Shown here piece after piece: positions 56,455 through 64,000 of a stretch of DNA of 64,000 bases. The stretch lies in contig NC_135377.1 in the NCBI RefSeq assembly GCF_049243985.1, positions 67,342,145 through 67,406,144 on the forward strand, written 5' to 3'. Numbering within the stretch: position 1 is the stretch's first letter; the number at the start of each line of letters is the position of its first letter. The translations under genes were made by a program, and so were the position numbers. The stretch is from Paroedura picta. Taxonomy: Eukaryota > Chordata > Lepidosauria > Squamata > Gekkonidae. The notes beneath the pieces were generated by a model that saw only the letters and a program-made list of their open reading frames with translations, had not been told where the DNA came from and searched no databases.

Positions 56455-56935
56455 GTTAGATTTAAGTCCAGTACAACCTTAGAGACCAACAGTTTCAGGG
56501 GATAAACTTTCAAGAGTCAAAGCACCTTTTATCAGACACAGCAGAAGAGAAATGCTTCTGGAATCTTCACTGCCCCAGCTCCCATGCAGGAGCACAAATT
56601 GGGGGCGGATGAGGTGCACCAGGCCAAATGCTCCCCCATGTGGGTGCAGGAAGAGGTGGGGCAACCTGCCACAACTAAAACTCCAGCCTGCAGCCTGGCA
56701 TGAAACTTCCAGTGCATAAACAGTCTTTGAGTCCTTCCAGAAGTTAGGAGAAAAACGACTGACTAAAATAAAAGGACTCAGATCTACACTCCTCCTCAGC
56801 AGCATCTGACAAAAGGAGCTTTACCTCTCGAAAGCTGATACCGTGAAAGTCTTTTTGGTCTCCCAGTTGTGAGTGGGCTTAGCCCTAACTGTTCTACTGC
56901 AGACCAAGATGGCTCCCCCCTGAAACTCTCTCCGC
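56455..56935. repeat. unclassified repeat with mirrored arms
   Basis: Left 'aagtccagtacaaccttaga' and 'taaactttcaagagtcaaag'; right 'ctctcgaaagctgatacc' and 'ttttggtctcccagttgtga', 'ctactgcagaccaagatggc'. Plan as in the palindromic retroposon-like family. Confidence 0.4.
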
Positions 56936-56989
56936 GGCTGAATGAGAATTCAAGTACAGGCATGCCCAGTCAGGAGGTGACTTCTTAAT

Positions 56990-57255
56990 GAATAATAATA
57001 AACCTTTATTGGCATAAAACAATAAGAGGCAAATACAGCCAAGCAGGGTAAAAATATAATAGGGTAAAATAAACTCATATTATGAACTAAAACAGAGTAA
57101 AATTGGCTGATTAAAACATCTTAATTCTGGCTTGATAAACAACCATTAAAAATTCAGCTACGCACAATGTAGTCTCATTTCTCACATATGACTGCTTTCC
57201 TGTGGCTACAGAGGCACTGTGGGTTCTCGACTAGAGGGCAGGTAACCTAGGATGA
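56990..57255 (-). mobile_element. LINE 3' UTR, reverse copy of the 16636-17046 family
   Basis: 'aggcaaatacagccaagcag' and 'gagtaaaattggctgatta' are the reverse complement of the 3' UTR at 16900-17010. Confidence 0.6.
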
Positions 57256-58010
57256 ATGGGTAGAGATCGTTTGAAGAAGTGTGGAGCGACAGCGGTAGCT
57301 TCACTCTAGGCTGGCTGATCCACACAGCACCTGCAACATTAATGCACTCATATGCATATCCACAAAGCTACCCTGCAAACTATTAGGAACTGTCCCTGTT
57401 TTTCAGCACTTGTGTTCAAAAGTACAGGGCAGACAAAGCGTTCCATACTGCAAATTCCATACTGCAAATTCCACTACATGCACAAGCATGTACCAACTGC
57501 AAAAACATCTAGACTGGATTTATCTTTGCCTTTATATCCCACCTTTATATCCACACTATACTTCATTTTGCACTGCACTTTTCGTTCTTGCAGACTGGAG
57601 AATCTAACCCAACTTCGTGATTGTAACGATGTCTGTGGAGTGTGGTAGTTATTGTGGAACTGGGGAGACAGTTCATATTAAAGCAATGAGGTAATATTTA
57701 CAATATGCTGGGCGTGATCCTGAACAGGCCAAGAAAGCTCCCACTTGCCTGGCATTCCACACTCCCTGCAAACTTGGGCTTTTCTGCACAGGTAATAGGG
57801 TGGCACTGCCCAAAATGGTTTCACAAACTGACATGGATAAATGAGCCTGTGGTCTATACAGCTGTGTTTAGCTTATTGTAAGGAGGATCCTATTTATGTA
57901 ATTTCTGCACTGCTTAACCTGACATGTGACTACTTTGGTCATGCTGCACTTTTACTGGTAGTTCCAAACACCTTGGCGAATGTGGGGGGAGGGGGGTTGT
58001 GAGCCAAGGC
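57256..58010. other. non-coding stretch
   Basis: A small direct repeat ('ccatactgcaaatt' twice near 57440). No exon or known repeat. Confidence 0.4.
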
Positions 58011-58165
58011 TGGAATTCTGTTGGGAGTTAGTAAGTTTTGCTCTTTTATTGTATATCCAGGTTGATTTTTATTGTATATTACGGTTTTATTGTACATTGT
58101 CATAAGCTAGCTTTATTGACAACGGTGATTAATATATTTAATAATAATATTAATAATGATGATGA
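58011..58165 (+). mobile_element. possible LINE 3' tail with AAT/GAT repeats
   Basis: 'tttattgtatattacggttt' followed by ATAATAATATTAATAATGAT repeats, similar in style to L2/Vingi-type ends. Confidence 0.3.
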
Positions 58166-58265
58166 TAATGAATTTCTCATATTGAATTCCGGACTCAATG
58201 CATTGGCTATTAAATGTCTCATTTCTGTGATTCTATTGGCTAACTATGTGTAATCTGTGAGACTG

Positions 58266-59045
58266 GTGGACTATAGAATCATATAATCATAGAGTTGGAA
58301 GGGGCCATACAGGCCATCTAGTCCAACCTCCTGCTCAACGCAGGATTAGCCCTATGCATCCTAAAGCATCCAAGAAAAGTGTGTATCCAACCTTTGCTTG
58401 AAGACTTCGAGTGAGGGGGAGCTCACCACCTCCCTAGGCAGCCTATTCCACTGCTGAACTACTCTGACTGTGAAAAACTTTTTCCTGATATCTAGCCTAT
58501 ATCGTTGTACTTGAAGTTTAAACCCATTACTGCGTGTCCTCTCCTCTGCAGCCAGCAGAAACAGCATCCTGCCCTCCTCCAAGTGACAACCTTTCAAATA
58601 CTTAAAGAGGGCTATCATGTCCCCTCTCAACCTCCTTTTCTCCAGGCTGAACATTCCCCAGTCCCTCAATCTATCTTCATAGGGCTTGGTCCCTTGGCCC
58701 CAGATCATCTTCGTCGCTCTCCTCTGTACCCTTTCAATTTTATCTACGGCCTCCAGAACTGCACACAGTACTACAGGGGTGGTCTGACCAGTGCCGTATA
58801 CAATGGGACTATGACATCTTGTGATTTTGATGTGATGCCCCTGTTGATACAGCCCAAAATGGCATTTGCCTTTTTTACTGCTGTATCACACTGTCTGCTC
58901 ATGTTTAGCTTACAATCCACAAGTACCCCAAGGTCTCGTTCACACAGTGCTACCTAGAAGCGTATCCCCCATCCAGTAGGCATGCTTTTCATTTTTCTGA
59001 CCCAGATGCAGAACTTTACACTTATCTTTATTAAATTGCATCTTG
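58266..59045 (-). mobile_element. CR1 LINE 3' fragment
   Basis: On - it encodes 'EDRLRDWGMFSLEKRRLRGD', 'MIALFKYLKG' and 'RVVQQWNRLPREVVSSPSL', then the CR1 tail near 58266. Same family as 20270-20992, better preserved. Confidence 0.85.
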
Positions 59046-59059
59046 TTCTAATTTGCCCA

Positions 59060-59370
59060 TTTTTCCATTGTGTTCAGATTTACAGTATGTAAATTATTTA
59101 AAAATTAGAAGAAACTTTTATTCTTTTCACTGGCCCTGTTGTTTAAATGGGGTAAAATACCAGGTCCCAAATGTGATTGTGGTGCAGCCCGCCAAACTAT
59201 TTTCCACCTGTCCCAGGAATGTGATCATTGTGCTTTCCAGGGAGATGTAACGGAGCTCTTTCCACACTCCTCAGTTGCAACTGAATGGATTGAACACTTA
59301 GATATTAGTATTTAAGGGGCGTGCCCAATCTGTCTGCATAACTGCTGACCCTACTTGGCTATATATTTTA
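59060..59370 (+). mobile_element. LINE reverse transcriptase C-terminal scrap
   Basis: A + frame at ~59150-59315 carries the zinc-knuckle-like 'CDCGAARQTIFHLSQEC' and then 'VATEWIEHLDI', the end of a Jockey-superfamily RT, followed by an AT-rich tail. Confidence 0.45.
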
Positions 59371-59394
59371 TAATTACATGCTTTGGCGTTGGCA

Positions 59395-59612
59395 GGCCCC
59401 TCCTGGCCACAGCTCCAGGTAGGGGAAACTCCTGGAGATTTGAAGGTGGAACTTGGGGAGGGCAGAGTATCTTCATGATTACGGTTATTCTAAACCGCCT
59501 CCCTCCCCTACAGTGCATCCATTTTCTCCAGGGGACCCGATTTCTGTAGTCTGGAGGTGATGTGTAATTCCGGGGGCTCCCCAAGTTCCACCTGGAGGCT
59601 GGCATCCCTAAT
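59395..59612 (-). repeat. unclassified interspersed repeat (CTCCAG family)
   Basis: On -: 'gccagcctccaggtggaact', 'ttacacatcacctccagact', 'ccctggagaaaatggatgc'. Confidence 0.45.
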
Positions 59613-59749
59613 CCTGTGTGTAACTCTGCCAGATGTTAATTGATAAACAAACAAGCAGAAACAAACACACAACTGGCTCTGCTGGCAGAGAAATGTTTCA
59701 TAGCCACTCTTTACCATAGGTGCTCAGCAGAGTGACACTCAACTAGCAA

Positions 59750-59756
<7 letters not shown>

Positions 59757-59780
<24 letters not shown>

Positions 59781-59793
59781 GCAGCCGCAGCCG
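59757..59793. repeat. CAG trinucleotide repeat upstream of TMEM170B
   Basis: About nine CAG units then CCG-interrupted ones, just outside the CpG island. Not in a supported coding frame. Confidence 0.9.
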
Positions 59794-59879
59794 GGCCAAA
59801 CAGAAAGCGGCTGCTTTAAAACTAAGCTGGACCAAACACCCCCCCCCCCCCCAACAACAACAACCAAGCGCTCTGGTGA

Positions 59880-60385
59880 GGTGGCCACGCCCCCTTCCTA
59901 TCAACGTCACCCCGCTCGTGGCCGGCCCCGCGCGCGCTTCGTGAGCGTTCGCCTAACGAGAGCGGGGGTGGGGTCGCTCGTCCGCGCCTTCCTTCCCTCA
60001 ACGGCCCCGGCGACTCGCTTTCCGTGCGCGCGCGTCGTCCGAGGGGCGCGAGGAGGGCCAAGCTCGCGCGCCAGCACGCACGGACGGAGTGGCCGTTGGG
60101 AGGAGAGCGGCGGTTGCCGGCCGTTGGCGTCTCGCGGGTGCCGCCTCCTCTCCCTCCCCCGCCCCCCACGCTGCTGCTGGCGGCTGAGGGAGTCATGAGA
60201 AGGTGGCTTCGCAAGCGGGTGGGGATGGCCGTTGCTGCCGCCGCCTCTTCCTCCTGGCGCTTGCCTCCGGCTCCTCTCCCCGCTTCCACCCGGCACCACC
60301 TGCTTCGCCCCGGCCAACTCTGAGCAAGGCCCCGGCGCCCACCGCTGCCGGAGGGAGGCGAAGAGCGAGCAGTGCCCCCCCCCCC

Positions 60386-60417
<32 letters not shown>

Positions 60418-60780
60418 TCCTCGCCCGTCGCGCCGCCGTCCTCAATGTCTCCCCCGCCGCGGGGAACCCACCCCATCCTCGCCCCTTCGGCCCGCAGCAG
60501 CCTCCCGGCAGCCTGGCCTCGGCCTCCCCTACTCGGAGACCGGCGGCGCAGCCAGGCGCGACTCCCCGCCAAGCGGCCTGACAGCCACGGAGCCCGGCAG
60601 GCCGCGGCGGAGATGAAGGCGGAGGCGGGAGACAGCAGCATGATCAACCTGTCGGTCCAGCAGGTGCTGAGTCTGTGGGCGCACGGGACCTCGCTCCGGC
60701 ACCTGACGGGTACATAGCCCACCCGGGGGGGAAGTGGGCGGTGGGCGCTGCAGAGGGGACTCAAGACGGGCCGGGGGTGG
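59880..60780 (+). promoter_or_regulatory. TMEM170B: CpG island / promoter and 5' UTR of TMEM170B
   Basis: Dense CpG and GC content begins abruptly at about 59880 and ends after exon 1. It includes a C run and GCC repeats (60375-60417) in the probable 5' UTR. No TATA box stands out, as usual for CpG-island promoters. Long reading frames here on both strands (for instance 59907-60875 on -) come from base composition. The transcription start cannot be placed from sequence alone. Confidence 0.8.
60613..60709 (+). CDS. TMEM170B: TMEM170B, first coding exon (partial gene)
   Basis: Encodes the N-terminus of transmembrane protein 170B, a small three-helix membrane protein of about 132 residues; in human cells it has been linked to damping of Wnt/beta-catenin signalling. 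MKAEAGDSSMINLSVQQV and LSLWAHGTSLRHLT match the vertebrate protein except for a few changes from human (MKAEGGDHSMINLSVQQV). The exon ends after one base of the next codon at a GGTACAT donor (GT at 60710-60711), leaving a G that would complete the glutamate of the conserved 'LTEMWYW'. The ATG has a fair context (GGAGATGA). The membrane helices lie in exons beyond the window. Confidence 0.92.
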
Positions 60781-60862
60781 GTGGGGCGGGGGAGCCTTAG
60801 ATCCCTGAGAGAGTCATGCATGCCCGAGGTGCCAGGCTGCTGCTCGGAGTAAATGGTACAAC

Positions 60863-60986
60863 TCATTCCGCACATGTTGGATCATGCACTTCCAGCGTGC
60901 TTTTGCAGCTGTATTCCCCTCTGCAAAGCAGGACATTTTTTTCTAAAGTGCATTGAAAGTGCATGATCCAACATGTGCAGAATGAA
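60863..60986. mobile_element. MITE (ATTCCGCACA ends) in TMEM170B intron 1
   Basis: Left 'attccgcacatgttggatca' mirrors right 'tgatccaacatgtgcagaat' almost perfectly. Same family as 54437-54568, about 150 bp after exon 1. Confidence 0.65.
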
Positions 60987-61129
60987 GGAGTCGGGAGCTG
61001 AATCCAAACATCCATGATGGGTTGTGATGCTGGAGGGACGTAAAAGGACAACAAGGACAGGTAAAGGTGGTGTGTGTTGAGTGGAGCAGCATTCTTACTC
61101 ATCACTGCATTTTGGGATCTAAGGACCCT

Positions 61130-61300
61130 GGCCTGGACAGCACAGATCTAGGAAGCTGTGCAGAGTCAACCCTGACTAGTATTTAATGGGAGGCTTTTGA
61201 GGAATTTCAGGATCATGAAGTGGAGGCAGGCAATGGCAAACCACAGCTGAACGTCTCTTGCCTTGAAAACCCCATAAGTCAGGTATGAGGTTGTAGAGAG
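61130..61300 (+). repeat. 5S rRNA-derived SINE with BovB-like module
   Basis: 'aaccctgactagtatttaat' and 'gggaggctttt' (5S part), then 'aggcaatggcaaaccacagc' and 'cttgccttgaaaacccca', resembling the BovB leader at 30202-30244. Confidence 0.6.
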
Positions 61301-62439
61301 AGAGAGAGCGCCATTCAAGTGAAGAAGTTGAAAAGGATTTAGTTGAAGGAAGAACAGAGGTGAGTGTGATGGGTCTCTCCCCCACACCCCCCTGTCTCTC
61401 TTCAAAGTGCCTTGTTCTTGGTAGGGTCATGTAGATGACCAGGTAAGGATGGGATTGCACAGGAATGGTGCAGTTGCTATTCTGTGCTCATTTTTAGACT
61501 GTCATGTAGGAAAAGGGTGCTTGTCTTTTCCAGAGATTCTTTTCACATTCTAGGATGTGATCCCTGCCTTTGTAATTTTACATGTTGCCTTATCTTACAT
61601 AGAGCCATGTAGCTGCAAGGTACAGGAGCAGAACCCAGTCTTCTACTGTTCCATGTTCATTACTGCATAGGTCCACAATAGTAATTGATTGAAAGCTTCT
61701 TGGCTGACTGTAAAGTGCCCTCTCCAATTAAGTAGCAAACTTTTAAAAATAGACTTTTGTTTAAATGTAAGCACTTATAAAAACTCCAAGCTGGCATCTT
61801 GTTAGGAGTCATTTCCTGCTGCATGTCAAAGAGGGAATGCTTAATCTGAAATAGTGTTTATAGCAGCATGAGTGTTCTTCAGAACTATTCTATTCATATG
61901 TTAATGTGACTGATTGAACATGTGAGATGTTCAGTGATGGGAATTTTTTGGTGTTGGCTCTAACAAACATAGAGCAGCCAAAATGGGTTAGAACCATGGC
62001 ACTTAGGAGGGTTTTAAAAACTTATTTATACTCTCTGCTTCTACCAAGGTATTCAGGATTGCTATCAAAAATTTAAAACACCAAGGTGCAAAAATATACT
62101 AAGAGCATCTTTGGACTATAAATTCCCATATAGAATCAAAAACAGCAATAAATTAAGTTGATAAACAAGTAGCTTCAAGTATACCTGGGGGGATCCTCTG
62201 TGTACTGGAGGGATCTATGCCTCACACACACACACACACACACATCAGCTAATTCTTAGGATCAAAAATCTGCATAAGAACTGGGGGAGAAATCCATTGA
62301 CATTTATTAGGGTGACTTTAATGCTCTTTATCTTTGCTTGTATGCTACTTCAAGATCAGTCTTTCTTTGCCTAAGTTCATTTGTTAACCTAGGCTATCCA
62401 AGGAACATGGTCTTTTTTGTTTAGTTTTTTTTTGTTTAA
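61301..62439. other. intronic non-coding stretch
   Basis: A CA repeat at 62223-62245; otherwise no known repeat or exon. Confidence 0.4.
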
Positions 62440-62575
62440 GAGCCAGCTAGGTGTAGTGGTTAGGAGTTCGGACTTCTAATGTGGTGAGTTGGGTTTGATT
62501 CCCACATGCAACCAGCTGGGTGACCTTGGGAATGCTACAGCACCGATAATAAAAAGTGTTTTCCTGATGAATCAG
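62440..62575 (+). repeat. tRNA-derived SINE head
   Basis: 'gagccagctaggtgtagtgg', 'ttcggacttctaatgtggtg', box B 'gggtttgattccc', core 'gctgggtgaccttgggaatg'. Confidence 0.75.
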
Positions 62576-62892
62576 CTCTCATAACTTCTGTGATAGGGGT
62601 CTCATAGCAATTTTGATTACTTTACCCAGTTCAGTTCATATGTCCTACTTCATCAATAATGTTAGGTCAGGTGTACTGGAAAAAGAGGTGACTCAGATTC
62701 CTCAGTACTAAGTCCTACTGCAAAGTTTCTGGTAAGTGTGCTGCTGCTTAGGGTTGTCTCCTCATGGTACTCTGGCCAAATGTTCCTCACCCTCCTCTTC
62801 CTCAAGTGCAGATAATACATTTGTATTGTTTTTTTCAAATGGTTGTTATGGAGCCGCTTTGTAGATGTTCTGAACTACCTGTTTGTACCTGA

Positions 62893-63100
62893 CCTAGATA
62901 GCCCAAGCAAGTCTGATCCCATTAGATCTTGGAAGCTAAACAAGGCTGACCCCGGCTAGTATTTGATGGGAGACCTCCAAATATTTGGGTGATAGTCCCT
63001 CCATGGAACACTAGGGGTCATGATGCAGAGGCAGGCAGTGACAAACCACCTCCAGGCATCTCCCTGCCTTGTTGCCAGACAATCCTTGGGTTTCCTGTTT
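62893..63100 (+). repeat. 5S rRNA-derived SINE
   Basis: Clear 5S rRNA segment: 'caagtctgatcccattagat', 'cttggaagctaaacaaggct', 'ggctagtatttgatgggaga'. The best 5S match in the window; the remaining body has 'ggcagtgacaaaccacctcc'. Confidence 0.8.
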
Positions 63101-64000
63101 ATGATAATAACCCATACAATTTGAGGTCCCAGTGCTCTTCCTCTTCATATGGTCCACAGCCAAGGCCACCCCTCTACCGCCAATACTTGGCCATTAACTA
63201 ATACATAGTCACCTATCTGGAAGGACCAAGCCCATGCTTTGTGTTCATGGCATTGTTTCTGATAATTATGATCTTTCTATAAATGCTCTGTCACCCATTT
63301 TTGTATCTGGTGTAACTGTTCACTCGGCTTCTAGATGTATTTATCTGTGGGTGCAGTTGTATCCCTTATTGACCTCAGTGGCATGACTTCTGGAAACCAA
63401 TAGACATAGTAAATGATCACTGAAATAAGGCAATTTCCACCAATAGTCTATTCTAAGAGCTCTATACATTGATTCCAACATATCAGAAAGGGTATGATTA
63501 TGGTCAGGATTTGTAACAATGCCTTAGACAATGGGTGTCTTGTCGCACATTGCCAGTAAGTTGCTACATCTTTGCTCACAGTGGGCTCAGAGTCTTGGCT
63601 GTCCCCAAATGTCATAGCCAGTTGCTATCATAGTCCTCCCTCAGGACCTGTCCCTACTACTGGGTTGGTACTACCAATTGCCATTCTTCTTCTGAGGGCT
63701 ATTTCTTTAGGCAAGTAACCCTCCGTACTACGCTACCTTCCTCTCAAAGAATGGCCATAGCCATGCTGAGGTAGCACTACTGTCCCCTTCTCTATTGCTA
63801 TGTGAGTTCCTACCTTATCTAGTGTGGGGTCCTCTGTTGCTTCAAAGTCAGGATCTTGTAGCCATTCTGAGATTCCTACCAGTGGGAGCGAGAATTCACT
63901 GGCATTATTGGCTGCAGTGGCTCCTGTAACAGCTTACTTTGACTCAGGAGTGAGTAGGCTGCAGTATTGCATCTGAAAGCATATTGTTTATTTCCAAGTG
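63101..64000. other. intronic stretch, origin unclear
   Basis: No repeat family firmly recognised. On the - strand a few stretches look protein-like but no domain can be named; an old mobile-element fragment is possible. Confidence 0.3.

Larger units (their letters stand above)
60710..64000 (+). other. TMEM170B: TMEM170B intron 1 (start)
   Basis: Begins at the donor after exon 1 and runs off the window. Holds a MITE, two 5S-derived SINEs, a SINE head and a CA run; no second exon with the expected EMWYW start was seen. Confidence 0.75.

Noticed and set aside
59822-60875. Long - strand reading frames of 207 and 322 codons across the CpG island
   Set aside because: High GC removes stop codons; the frames are low-complexity Arg/Gly/Ala/Pro, overlap the TMEM170B exon, and show no domain.
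63101-64000. Protein-like stretches on the - strand, considered as a fossil of a retrovirus-like element
   Set aside because: Resemblance is faint, no domain order or terminal repeat supports it, and the identification cannot be made from this window.

Overview
The window looks like a squamate reptile genome, possibly a gecko (lineage inferred only from repeat types). It holds an almost full-length BovB (RTE) LINE, a SINE of the Sauria type with a BovB-like tail, 5S rRNA-derived SINEs, many copies of a tRNA-derived MIR/CORE-like SINE, L2- and CR1-type LINE pieces, several hAT families, two Helitrons and a large PIF/Harbinger transposon. The only host gene recognised is TMEM170B: its first coding exon lies on the + strand at 60613-60709 inside a CpG island (about 59880-60780). 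Most of the window is therefore sequence upstream of TMEM170B, and the last 3.3 kb is its first intron.

Layout: 1-15 kb is repeat-rich non-coding DNA with L2 pieces, two short Harbinger derivatives (3899-4792 and 14972-15859), two Helitrons (7891-8648, carrying a 24-bp GC-rich minisatellite, and 11550-12374) and a palindromic hAT element. 15-30 kb is a mosaic of SINEs, CR1 pieces and hAT copies. 30066-33290 is the BovB LINE, with a 10-11 bp target duplication and a single in-frame stop between its endonuclease and reverse transcriptase parts. 35159-42609 is a 7.45-kb Harbinger transposon flanked by a TGA duplication. 43-59.6 kb is again a repeat mosaic. 59.8-64 kb is the TMEM170B promoter, exon 1 and intron 1.

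The Harbinger element is the most striking object. From the sequence I derive three spliced genes that all stay in frame across GT-AG introns: a 427-aa Myb/SANT (trihelix) protein on the + strand in four exons, a second and different Myb/SANT-coiled-coil protein of 221 aa on the - strand in four exons, and a 424-aa DDE transposase on the - strand in two exons. TATA-like boxes and polyadenylation signals fit these models. Known Harbingers usually carry one transposase and one Myb-like partner, so two partners are unusual. The two 0.9-kb copies earlier in the window share its ends and look like internally deleted, transposase-dependent derivatives.

The BovB LINE is the likely past driver of the Sauria-type and 5S-derived SINEs nearby, which share short modules with it. 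I recognise no intact retrovirus-like element or Polinton.
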